This document shows, piece after piece, positions 34,315-43,567 of a stretch of DNA of 64,000 nucleotides. This stretch comes from Pedobacter jejuensis. GTDB lineage: Bacteria > Bacteroidota > Bacteroidia > Sphingobacteriales > Sphingobacteriaceae. Where the stretch lies: NCBI RefSeq assembly GCF_003725795.1, contig NZ_RBEE01000002.1, positions 287,886 through 351,885 of the forward strand, in the 5' to 3' direction. The translations under genes and the position numbers were made by a program. The notes beneath the pieces were generated by a model, which was given only the letters and a program-made list of their open reading frames with translations, did not search any database and was not told where the DNA came from. Position 1 is the first letter of the stretch. Each line of letters starts with the position of its first letter.

Positions 34315-37300
34315 CCCGAGGCCGAAACGATTGCTACATAATATTTTGTATCGGCTGTTAATGCCGCTGTTGTGTACGTTGGTCCATCTGTTAAGGCATT
34401 TTGTGCAGCATCAAACCAACGATAAGTTACGCCATTTATTGGATTTAAAACTGACAACGTACTTGTTAAACCTGCGCAGCCAGCAACATTTGCTGATGTA
34501 ACTTGTGGTGCCAGTAATGAACGCTGCATGTAATTTAGGTTAACCGATGTTAACGCACCCAATACGCCCGAATTTAAACTTAACCGTGCTCCATCAAATG
34601 CAACACCGGGAATTAATGTAATTAAAGCCTGAGTGTTGCCATTTAATAACCTGATGTTTAATAATCCGCTATTTAAAAGCGTAGCATCATTATTGGAATT
34701 CGCACCATTATATGTTGTTATAGAAACGTTATTTAAAACGCCAACGGAAGCTAAGCTTTGAGGTAATGAAACTAAAACTCTTAAAGTATCACCTAAATTG
34801 GATAAACTTCCGAAATATAAAGTTTGATAAACGCTGGCACCTAAGGCGCCTACAGGCATAACCAATGATGATGAAGTTTGTGCATCGTTATCTATTGCCA
34901 AGCCTGCATTAAAAACTCCCGCTAGTAAAGCAACTCCTGTTACACCATTTACCTGAGTTGATGCAACTTCACAAGGAATTGGTGTTGGTGTACCTGTTCC
35001 ATTTACGGTGATTGTTACCTGAACTCGAGTAGATGAAGAACAACCTGAAGCCGAAACCGTTTCTACGTAATAGCTTGTTGTTGCTGTTAAAGGCGGTGTT
35101 ACGAAGGTAGAACCAGAGAAAACCGGAGTTGTAGATGCCTGAGCATCATACCAGTTAAAAGTAACACCTGTTTCTGACGAAGTTGCGGTTAATATTGCTG
35201 TTTGACCAGAATTTACGGTTGTAGCTGATGCTGTAACCGTAGGTAATAGCGGACGTGGATTTACGGTAATCGCTGCTGCAACTCTACTCGCACTCAAACA
35301 ACTTCCATTTGCAGCTTCTAAGTAATAAGTTGTATTGGCATTTAATGCCGGGGTTACAAAAGTGCTTCCAGTAAATATGGCTGGACCACCAGTTGCTGCA
35401 GCGTACCAATTGTATGTTAGGGCAGCATCAGGATTACTAACCGTTAATGTTGCAGGTGAACCTGAACACACATTAGCAAGAGGCGCCAAAACAGGCTGCG
35501 CAACCGCAGGTGTTACCGTCACAACAACAGAAACTCTGGTTGTATTTGCACAAGTTCCGTTGGCTACTTCGATATAATATGTTGTTGTTGCAGTTAAGGC
35601 AGGTGTTGTAAAAGAAGCTCCACTGCTTAATAAGTTGCCACCAGTTGGCGCATCAAACCATTTTAGGTTGGTTCCGCCATTTGCAGTAGCAGAAAGTGTT
35701 GCTGTATTTCCGGCACAGATGGTTTGTGAACCACTTGTTATCGTTGGATTTGGATAAATTACGGTAGCACCATAAATATCTAAACTGCTAATTGCAGATA
35801 CCAATCCGCCAAATCGTAGTTCTACCCTATCATAAACTCCTGCCGAAGGTAGTGTTGCGGTAAACCTGGTACCACCAAGTAACCTAAGATTTAAAACTGA
35901 TGAATTAAGTGGATAGCTCGAAACAATTGATGCACCGTTCATTACATTCACAGTAATGTTGCTCAATACGGATAGATCCAATAAGCCAGTTGGCAAACCT
36001 AAATCTAAACGAATACTATCGGTTGCAGCTCCTACCGCTGGAAATATTAATTGTTGAAACCCTGTTGAAGTAACGCCAACTGCAAGAGATATTCTGGTGA
36101 AATTATTTGGATTTGAATCGGTTGAGTTACCAGCTCCTGATATGTTACACAATAAACATATTCCTGTTATTCCAGAATTTTGACTGTTTGCAGCGTTACA
36201 AGCTGTAGCACCACCACCTGAAATAACAGTAACTGTTACCGGAACTCTACCAGCGCTGACGCAACCATTGACGTTTGTGGTTTCCACATAATAGGTTGTG
36301 GTAGCTGTAAGTGCCGGAGTTGTAAAGTTAGAACCTGTTGCAAGCTCGGCACCTCCTGTAGCAGCTGCATACCATTTAATGGTATTTCCTGCATCAGCAG
36401 TAGCAATTAATGTAGTGCTTTGTCCAGCATTAACCACCTGATTGTTTGTGGTAACAACAGCAGGATTAGCTGCCGGATTTAGAGTAACATTAACTACTGT
36501 TCTAGCGCTTACCGCTGTTCCTGAAACAGCTTCTGCATAATAAGTAATAGGGGCATCTACAATTGGTGTTACAAAAACTCCGGTACTGTTTGTTGCTAAA
36601 GCCGTGCTTCCGGTAGAACCATACCAGTTATACGTTACGCCAGATTGTAAATTACTAACTGTTAGTGTAGCAGTACTGCCAGCACAAACCGCAGCACTAG
36701 CTACAACAGGTTGGTTTACATTTACAACAATCGTATAATCAGAATTTACAGTATTGCCATTTGCATCAGTTCCTGTTACCGAAACTACAAATGTTCCACC
36801 TAAAGTTGGCGTACCTGAAATTTCTCGAGTTGCGGTATTAAAACTTAATCCCGGAGGCAAATTACTTGCAATGTAATTGTAAGGTGGCGTTCCACCTGCA
36901 ACAGCAGGGAGCGTTTGTGTTGGGTAAACACTACCTACAACACCACTTGGCAAACTTGCAGTTGGTAAAGAAAGTACACCAGTTACACTTAAAGGATATG
37001 TATTTGATGCTGTTCTACCCTGACTATCAGTAACAGTAACCGAAATAGTATAGTTACCAGCTTGAGTTGGCGTTCCGGTAATTGCTCTGGTTGTAGCATC
37101 GTATGTTAAACCGGGTGGCACACCAGTAGCCACATAAGTATAAGGACCAACACCACCGGTAGCCGCTGGCAATACTTGTGTGGTGTAAGCAGTACCAGCA
37201 ATACCACCCGCCAATGTAGCTGATGGAAGTAATAGCGGATCGGTTACCGAAATGGTATAATTTGTACTTGCAGTTTTTCCATCAGCATCCGTTACGGTTA

Positions 37301-39425
37301 CAGGAAATGTAAATGTACCTGAGCTAGAAGGTGTGCCTGTAATTTCTTTTGTTGTCGGATTAAAAGACAATCCAGGAGGCAAATTAGTAGCTGCATAAAT
37401 ATATGGTCCGGTACCACCTGTTGCAGATGGAATTGTTTGTGGGGTATAAATCTGCCCGGTAATGCCACTTGCTAAAGTTGCAGCAGGCAAAACCAATGGA
37501 TCAGTTATTTTAACGGTATAAATAGCGGTTACACTGATTCCTGTTGCATCAGTTACCGTAACCGGGATGCTATAGTTTCCTACTTGTGTTGGGATTCCGG
37601 TAAATTCTCTTGTTGTAGCATTAAATGCCAATCCCGGAGGTAAATTTATGGCACTGTAAACATATGGTCCGGTACCTCCAGTTGCCGCAGGAATAACCTG
37701 AGCTGGGTATTGTGTTCCTGTTACGCCATTTGGCAAAACGCCGGGTGCAAAAGTAAGTGCTGCCTTAGCGCTTAAGGTATAGCTTGCAGTTGCTGTACAA
37801 CCTTTGGTATCAGTTGCAACTATAGAGAATGTTGCATCCCCAGTGGCTGTTGGTGTTCCTGATATTAATCCTGTTGAAGATAAACTTAAACCCGCAGGTA
37901 AAGAATTTCCACTAGCTAAGGCATAAGTAAATCCAGGTGTTCCGCCTGTGGCTGCATCAATTTGCTTTGCATAAGCAAATCCGTTAGATGCATTGCCTAG
38001 CGTTGTTGTATTAAAAATAATCGCCGGATTTACGGTCACCGTTATTGGTACCCGTACAGATTCATCTATGCAACCTAATCTTCTGGCTGCTACATAATAA
38101 ACTTTATTGGCAGTAAGTGCGGGCGTTTGATATGTGCCGTTGTAAGCGGTTGTTGCCAATGCCGTTCCGCCTTCTATTGCGTCGTACCATCTCAAATCGT
38201 TAGTACTAGCCGTGGTTGCAGTTAAAGCTGCGGAAGTATTGTAACAAGCTGCAACGCTATTGGTTGCAGGCAAAGTAAAAGTTGGGCGCCCTGCTGATTT
38301 GGTTAACCCATAAATAAATATAGTTTGTGTTAAATTAGCATTTAACAATGATGAAAGTGTAACCTGAACCCTATCAAATGCAACACCTGGCGAAAATGGT
38401 ACTGTAACCGGCTGACCTGAATTTAGCAATGCCAACAAATCTAAATTTAATAGATTTGAAGCAGAGGCAGAATAGACTTGACTTGTGCCATTAAATGCAG
38501 TAACATTTAAATTATTTAACACACCTGCTGTTAATAATGCCGATGATACTCTAAGTCTTAGATTGAAATCATCTCCTGCACTTGCTGCTGTATTAAAGTA
38601 GAAATTCTGACTAATAGAACCGGCAACACCAAGTGCGCCTAAACTCAATTCTGAATAATTGGTTGTGTTGGCATCAATTGCAAATTGGGCATTGGTTACT
38701 CCAGCTTTGCCTGCTCCTAACACATCTACAGTTAAACCGCTGCCCTCAAAACCAGTAGCAAATGCCTGTGCACATGGATCAATACCACTGGTGTAAAATG
38801 CATTGTAAACTCTTGTCTCATTTGGTCCACTCAATAATAAAGCACGGGTTACGTCCCTAACATATACCCTATCATAATTTTGCGTTGGCCGTAAAGCAAA
38901 ATAAAAAAAGCCGTCGGCATCTTTCACTAAGCGTAAATTCTGGCTCGTAAATGCGCCCGTACTCGAACCGCTTAATACAGTTGTACCTGCAGCATTTCGA
39001 GCACCTACTTCTATAGAGTGGTCTCCTAAAACAACTCCACCTACAACTCCTGCAAGTAAACCGCCTAAATTGCCACCAAGCAATTGATTTAGTAAAGTTG
39101 CGTCAGCATCTATTCTAATGTAAGATGTTGTTCCGGCTGTAAGAGTAGTTGGAAACCTCAATTCCAATTCTCCTGAATATGCTCCTCCCCCTAAAGCTAG
39201 CCCGCCATATGATTTAACAGTAGCAAAATCAGTTTGGACTGGTGTTATTGCATTGGCAGGATTATCTACCGAAGAATTTCCGGTAACGGCACTGACCACG
39301 TTTGCATAAGTTTTAGTTTGACTATACGATTTCTGATTTAGAATCGTTAATAGAGATAGTATTGCAAATAGTTTAAGCATGCAACGTTTTCCCGATTGGG
39401 AATTGAGAGTAAAGATTTTCATCAT
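34122..39425 (-). CDS. Giant T9SS Ig-repeat adhesin, N-terminal part
   Basis: The ATG at 39425 gives a long n-region and signal peptide (about MLKLFAILSLLTILNQKSYSQ); a GTG at 39458 is also possible. Then come two unnamed beta modules, an Ig-like repeat, five putative-Ig (He_PIG-type) repeats with YPxQ-x-x-PAATGGxGPY and LPPGLxFNxxTxExxGTP, further Ig-like repeats (seven in all) and two more copies of the unnamed module. The frame slips near 34250-34258: the last 44 or so residues to the stop at 34122 are a shifted reading of the DNA that, in the other frame, continues the Ig-repeat. One missing base would rejoin the halves into a protein of about 3280 residues. It is either a pseudogene, a phase-variable site or a sequencing error. 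Confidence 0.88.
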   Translation of the reverse strand: MMKIFTLNSQSGKRCMLKLFAILSLLTILNQKSYSQTKTYANVVSAVTGNSSVDNPANAITPVQTDFATVKSYGGLALGGGAYSGELELRFPTTLTAGTTSYIRIDADATLLNQLLGGNLGGLLAGVVGGVVLGDHSIEVGARNAAGTTVLSGSSTGAFTSQNLRLVKDADGFFYFALRPTQNYDRVYVRDVTRALLLSGPNETRVYNAFYTSGIDPCAQAFATGFEGSGLTVDVLGAGKAGVTNAQFAIDANTTNYSELSLGALGVAGSISQNFYFNTAASAGDDFNLRLRVSSALLTAGVLNNLNVTAFNGTSQVYSASASNLLNLDLLALLNSGQPVTVPFSPGVAFDRVQVTLSSLLNANLTQTIFIYGLTKSAGRPTFTLPATNSVAACYNTSAALTATTASTNDLRWYDAIEGGTALATTAYNGTYQTPALTANKVYYVAARRLGCIDESVRVPITVTVNPAIIFNTTTLGNASNGFAYAKQIDAATGGTPGFTYALASGNSLPAGLSLSSTGLISGTPTATGDATFSIVATDTKGCTATASYTLSAKAALTFAPGVLPNGVTGTQYPAQVIPAATGGTGPYVYSAINLPPGLAFNATTREFTGIPTQVGNYSIPVTVTDATGISVTAIYTVKITDPLVLPAATLASGITGQIYTPQTIPSATGGTGPYIYAATNLPPGLSFNPTTKEITGTPSSSGTFTFPVTVTDADGKTASTNYTISVTDPLLLPSATLAGGIAGTAYTTQVLPAATGGVGPYTYVATGVPPGLTYDATTRAITGTPTQAGNYTISVTVTDSQGRTASNTYPLSVTGVLSLPTASLPSGVVGSVYPTQTLPAVAGGTPPYNYIASNLPPGLSFNTATREISGTPTLGGTFVVSVTGTDANGNTVNSDYTIVVNVNQPVVASAAVCAGSTATLTVSNLQSGVTYNWYGSTGSTALATNSTGVFVTPIVDAPITYYAEAVSGTAVSARTVVNVTLNPAANPAVVTTNNQVVNAGQSTTLIATADAGNTIKWYAAATGGAELATGSNFTTPALTATTTYYVETTNVNGCVSAGRVPVTVTVISGGGATACNAANSQNSGITGICLLCNISGAGNSTDSNPNNFTRISLAVGVTSTGFQQLIFPAVGAATDSIRLDLGLPTGLLDLSVLSNITVNVMNGASIVSSYPLNSSVLNLRLLGGTRFTATLPSAGVYDRVELRFGGLVSAISSLDIYGATVIYPNPTITSGSQTICAGNTATLSATANGGTNLKWFDAPTGGNLLSSGASFTTPALTATTTYYIEVANGTCANTTRVSVVVTVTPAVAQPVLAPLANVCSGSPATLTVSNPDAALTYNWYAAATGGPAIFTGSTFVTPALNANTTYYLEAANGSCLSASRVAAAITVNPRPLLPTVTASATTVNSGQTAILTATSSETGVTFNWYDAQASTTPVFSGSTFVTPPLTATTSYYVETVSASGCSSSTRVQVTITVNGTGTPTPIPCEVASTQVNGVTGVALLAGVFNAGLAIDNDAQTSSSLVMPVGALGASVYQTLYFGSLSNLGDTLRVLVSLPQSLASVGVLNNVSITTYNGANSNNDATLLNSGLLNIRLLNGNTQALITLIPGVAFDGARLSLNSGVLGALTSVNLNYMQRSLLAPQVTSANVAGCAGLTSTLSVLNPINGVTYRWFDAAQNALTDGPTYTTAALTADTKYYVAIVSASGCLSAKTEVNVVVQPAPATPDYYRLPLAHVQVQQYFYRLKIRLLALPINGMIRTEQVLDLMAQL

Positions 39426-39641
39426 GTCAGGCGCTAGTAGGTTTGAATTTCTAATCACATCAAGTATTTATACTTTCTTTGATTATTGATAAATCTACAT
39501 CAGCAACTCTAAATAGCATTTATCCATTCTCGTTCATTATTCGTTCGGGGCACCTATTCATTTCATTCATCAAACTTTTGTTACCAAAATGATTTTTGCT
39601 AACAGATTATTTTTATGACATTAGCATTATTATCCTCTACG

Positions 39642-42224
39642 ATGAATACAAATGAATTAATCTCTCAACTCAGAAAATTCGTTCTTATAAAATCGGGTTT
39701 GCGAAATATCGACCCCGCCCACTGTAAGACTATTTCGGAGTATATATTTAAAGAGACTAAGAATTACGTTAGCGAAACAACCGTTAAAAGATTCTTCGGT
39801 TTCGCACAGGTTATTCATAAATTTTCGTTGTTCACGCTCAATAGCCTTTCTCAGTATGTAGGCTTTTCAGATTGGGAATCTTTTTGTAAGGATAAACAAG
39901 GTCAATCAGAAAATGTAGATGATGTATGGACAGACCTTCAAATCAGGTGCAGGGCAATAACAGAAATGTCTATCATTTCTAAAAAGAACAATTCCGGTGT
40001 TCCATTTGATGCCACATCAAACAGAAGTTTTCTTTTCAACGATTTCGATTACTTTTTAAAAAACAATTATCAGTTTACAACCATTACTGCACAACCAGGG
40101 CAGGGAAAATCTATCCTCATTACGCACTTAGTTGAACATTTTTTTTATGGGGAAAATGCAGTCTACAATAATGATATCGTATTATTAATCAATTCAGATA
40201 CGATTAACGAACTCATTCAAAATGACTTATCATTAAAAGACTGGTTTAGAAAAGAATTTAAATTTGGTGGGGTAAGCGATTTAAACACGCATTTTAAAAA
40301 AAATCCAACAGAATGTAAAGGGCATTTTATACTTATTGTTGATGGAATTGACCAGTTTTTATCCCAAAGTAAATATTTGAAGGTTTTTACTGATTTTTTG
40401 CTAAGTATTGAAGAAAGCAATTTTTTAAAAATAGTACTTGGTTTAAGGGTAAACAACTGGGTTAATATGCAACCTATTATTTCTGGTTCGGCATTTTTAA
40501 CCAAAGCCTGGTACAAAGGTTTATTTTTTGATGAAGAAAAGGGTACAAACGTACCATTGCTGAATAAAGATGAGATTCTCTTCACCCTTTCCCGATTGGA
40601 AGGAAAAATTATTTTGGAGAAAGACGTTCATCCTGAATTAATTAAACAATTTAGAACGCCCTTCTGGTTACAGATTTACTATAAACTTAAACAGGAAAAC
40701 AATACCATAAGGCTAAATAACTACTTATTGTGCATAGAATTAATTAGTTATTTTTTGGAGAATAAAATATGTCTATCCAAAAACAGCACAGAAAAAATCA
40801 TCATTTTAAAGGATTTAAGTAATTCAATCTCTAAAGGAAGTGTTCGCAACCGGGTGGCCAAAGACAAGGTTTTGAACTCATTTACCTTATTTCCAGAAGC
40901 TTATAACGAACTTGTTTATGGTGGAATTCTTATTGAAGAAAAGCGTTTGACCACCTCAATTCCAACTGAAATTATTCGATTTTTAAATGATGATATCTAC
41001 ACATATTTTCTGTTTTTGCAATTAAAAGAGAAGTTCCACTTTAAGCCAGATGGTAATTTTTTTAAAGAGATACTAACCGTTTATTCAGAACAATCTCATC
41101 TACGTAGTTTAATGCTTAACTGGAGCATTCGCTTTTGCATCAATAGAAATGAGTTACAGGCTTTGAAGCATATTTTTAAACTGCCATTTACAAATGATGA
41201 AAAGAATATGGCATTCGATTTTATATGCGATGTTGCTGTATTCGAACTAAATAGATCAGGTTCTAATTTTAATTCTCAAACCATTGATATTCATTTTATT
41301 GATATTATGGTTATGGGTAAAATTGTAAGCCAACACTACAAAGAAACCATAAAAAAGATAGCCGAAAAGATTGTAAACGAAGATATTCAGATTATGCTAA
41401 ATGTTATAGAGTGTAGCATTTGCGTAGTTGATATGGATGAAAAAGGCTTGAATGAGAGCATGCATCTATTAAAAAGATATCCGAAAGAATTGTACGATTT
41501 GTTTCCAATAAACCCCAGTGATTTACTTTTATTTCTATCGAACAATTTATCAAATAAACCAAATAACGGAAAAAGTGTATTCGATAAAATTAATGTATTA
41601 CAGCAGCAACTTGATGAAAGCCGTCCGCATACCAATGATGAGCTTACCAGTGTAGAAATTATGTGTTACAGATTGGCTTTCGTAGTTTTATTTACCAACA
41701 AAAATTACGAAGCATGCGGCCGTTTTATTGAAGCGATATTAAAAAAATACCCAAAGATATTTTATCTAAGGTCGTCCGTTTTTTCTTCATATCTATTAAT
41801 ATTATTGGTACAAACGTATATTAAACTCGACCAAAACAAAAAAGCGAAAAGGATAATCCAGCTCTTAGATAAAATTATTCACGAAAATAAAAGATACTTC
41901 ACTCCTTACATAAAATCAGCGTATCATATATGTAAAGCAAATTTTTTAAACCATAACCACAATTATTCAAATGCATTGGTGGAAATAGAAAAAGGTTTAG
42001 AATCGTTAAATGGACATCAATTTAAGATACTTGAAATTTCGTTCCGACTTTTGAAAATTGATGTTCTAAAACACTCTGATAGCAATGAATATGTAAATCA
42101 GAGCATCAGAGATTTACTGAATTACTTATCCATCAATAATTTAAGCATGCCAGATTTTGCCAACGTTAGTGGCGAAAATTTTGACCACATGTTCAAAATT
42201 TTGAAATCTTACAAGCACAGCTAA
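39642..42224 (+). CDS. NACHT/STAND-like NTPase with N-terminal Bacteroidota helical module and TPR-like C-terminus
   Basis: The start at 39642 gives 860 residues. Residues 1-85 form a helical module (ISEYIFKETKNYVSETTVKRFFGF ... LNSLSQYVGFSDWESF) that I know as a recurring N-terminal piece in Bacteroidota proteins; it may bind DNA. Residues about 125-330 hold a P-loop NTPase: Walker A AQPGQGKS (K156) and Walker B FILIVDGIDQF (D234), the NACHT-type G-x-D style. The remaining 500 or so residues are helical, with TPR-like stretches near the end (YKSAYHICKANFL, YSNALVEIEKGLESL). No effector domain was recognised. STAND NTPases often act in regulation or antiphage defence; which applies here is unknown. 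It is divergent from the giant adhesin. Confidence 0.8.
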   Translation: MNTNELISQLRKFVLIKSGLRNIDPAHCKTISEYIFKETKNYVSETTVKRFFGFAQVIHKFSLFTLNSLSQYVGFSDWESFCKDKQGQSENVDDVWTDLQIRCRAITEMSIISKKNNSGVPFDATSNRSFLFNDFDYFLKNNYQFTTITAQPGQGKSILITHLVEHFFYGENAVYNNDIVLLINSDTINELIQNDLSLKDWFRKEFKFGGVSDLNTHFKKNPTECKGHFILIVDGIDQFLSQSKYLKVFTDFLLSIEESNFLKIVLGLRVNNWVNMQPIISGSAFLTKAWYKGLFFDEEKGTNVPLLNKDEILFTLSRLEGKIILEKDVHPELIKQFRTPFWLQIYYKLKQENNTIRLNNYLLCIELISYFLENKICLSKNSTEKIIILKDLSNSISKGSVRNRVAKDKVLNSFTLFPEAYNELVYGGILIEEKRLTTSIPTEIIRFLNDDIYTYFLFLQLKEKFHFKPDGNFFKEILTVYSEQSHLRSLMLNWSIRFCINRNELQALKHIFKLPFTNDEKNMAFDFICDVAVFELNRSGSNFNSQTIDIHFIDIMVMGKIVSQHYKETIKKIAEKIVNEDIQIMLNVIECSICVVDMDEKGLNESMHLLKRYPKELYDLFPINPSDLLLFLSNNLSNKPNNGKSVFDKINVLQQQLDESRPHTNDELTSVEIMCYRLAFVVLFTNKNYEACGRFIEAILKKYPKIFYLRSSVFSSYLLILLVQTYIKLDQNKKAKRIIQLLDKIIHENKRYFTPYIKSAYHICKANFLNHNHNYSNALVEIEKGLESLNGHQFKILEISFRLLKIDVLKHSDSNEYVNQSIRDLLNYLSINNLSMPDFANVSGENFDHMFKILKSYKHS

Positions 42225-42232
42225 TGCAGATT

Positions 42233-42433
42233 CTATATCGTGCTGTTTAGTAATTGAACGTCAACTGCAACCAAGCCTGTTGCCGACAATTCTATTTGAA
42301 AACTAACGTTTTTACCGCTTAAACTTTTCAGAAAATCAATATCAATTTCAAAAGGAATGTCTTGCTGATTTTCATCTGTAATAATACCAGAAAGATCACT
42401 ATTCAAAGACTTTATAATGCCATTTCGAGCCAT
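42233..42433 (-). CDS. Small cold-shock-domain-like protein
   Basis: The ATG at 42433 gives 66 residues, the size of CspA proteins. MARNGIIKSLNSDLSGIITDENQQDIPFEID and LSGKNVSFQIELSATGLVAVDVQLL match the beta-strand order of a cold-shock domain (G-x-I-K ... G-x-I ... D-I-P-F ... V-x-F ... A-x-x-V). The aromatic RNA-binding motifs RNP1 (KGFGFI) and RNP2 (VFVHF) are largely missing, so nucleic-acid binding may be altered. It ends 8 bp from the stop of the NTPase gene, tail to tail. The family call is by fold pattern only. Confidence 0.65.
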   Translation of the reverse strand: MARNGIIKSLNSDLSGIITDENQQDIPFEIDIDFLKSLSGKNVSFQIELSATGLVAVDVQLLNSTI

Positions 42434-42688
42434 AATTACACAAAACAAAGAGGATGATTTTTTTTAAACGACAATTATACAAATAATTGTAAAATTAATT
42501 AGTATTATTTATACTACAATTTAAAACTTATGTATTTATAAAACTTCAATCATAAAGTATTATTAACACTTCACCTTAATAAATATAACCTTGTATCAAA
42601 GTAAAATAGTTTGTAAATTCTCTTTCAAATATTAATACGGTAAACATTTTCCAGGTTGATTGTTATCTTAGCATCCAATCACCATATT

Positions 42689-43564
42689 ATGTTAAAATTT
42701 AAAAGTCTAGTTTTATTTTGCCTATGCTTAATCTCAAGTATAAATGCATTTTCTCAAAACGTTAAAGAACCCACAGGAACGCCAAAAGAATGGTCTGCTG
42801 CTTATGCGCCATTCAGAATTGCTGGTAATCTATATTATGTTGGCACTTACGATTTAGCCTGCTACCTCATCACTACCTCAAAGGGTAATATTTTAATAAA
42901 TACTGGTTTATCGTCATCAGCTGCTTTGATTAAAAAAAACATTGAGCAATTGGGATTTAAGTTTAGCGACACTAAAATATTGTTAACCACACAAGCACAT
43001 TACGATCATCTTGGCGCAATGGCAGAAATTAAGCGGTTAACTGGTGCGAAATTTATGGTATATAAGGAAGATGCATCAGTTTTAAAAGATGGTGGAAAAT
43101 CTGATTACGCATTGGGTGGAAAAGAAAGTAGTTATGCTCCTATAATCCCTGATAAATTATTGAGAAATAACGAAGTAGTTACTTTAGGAAATTTTAGCCT
43201 GAAAATGCTTCATCACCCTGGCCACACTAAAGGTTCTTGCAGTTTTATTTTCTCTACCGCAGATAAAAATCGAAGCTATAAGGTTCTGATTGCGAATATG
43301 CCATCAATTGTAACGGAGAAGAATTTTGAAGATGTAAAAGAGTACCCGAAAATTGCTGAAGATTACGCTTATACTTTCAAATCGATGAAAACTTTAACTT
43401 TCGATATTTGGTTGGCTTCTCATGCAAGTCAGTTTAAGCTGCACGAAAAACATAAACCTAGTGATGGCTATCATCCGGAAGTTTTTATGGATAGAAATGG
43501 TTACATACGATCATTAAATGAGTTGGAAAAAGCTTACACAGAAAAAATAAAGAATAATAAATAG
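42689..43564 (+). CDS. Subclass B3 metallo-beta-lactamase, GOB-like
   Basis: The ATG at 42689 gives 291 residues with a signal peptide (MLKFKSLVLFCLCLISSINAFSQ). The zinc site reads TTQAHYDHLGA, with Gln replacing the first His of the usual HxHxDH, followed by HHPGHTKGS and a late SHASQFKLHEKH. The Gln116 replacement and an ANMPS segment at the position of Ser221 are, from memory, the special marks of the GOB enzymes of Elizabethkingia; several Pedobacter B3 enzymes are also known. It should hydrolyse beta-lactams, probably including carbapenems, in the periplasm. The next gene starts 3 bp later. A few related B3-fold proteins have other hydrolase roles, so activity is likely but not certain. 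Confidence 0.92.
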   Translation: MLKFKSLVLFCLCLISSINAFSQNVKEPTGTPKEWSAAYAPFRIAGNLYYVGTYDLACYLITTSKGNILINTGLSSSAALIKKNIEQLGFKFSDTKILLTTQAHYDHLGAMAEIKRLTGAKFMVYKEDASVLKDGGKSDYALGGKESSYAPIIPDKLLRNNEVVTLGNFSLKMLHHPGHTKGSCSFIFSTADKNRSYKVLIANMPSIVTEKNFEDVKEYPKIAEDYAYTFKSMKTLTFDIWLASHASQFKLHEKHKPSDGYHPEVFMDRNGYIRSLNELEKAYTEKIKNNK

Positions 43565-43567
43565 CAC

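Noticed and set aside
29575..39425. Many plus-strand frames opposite the giant adhesin (for example 31559-31774 and 33878-34096)
   Set aside because: They arise from the repeated Val/Thr-rich codons of the adhesin on the other strand and are low-complexity shadows.
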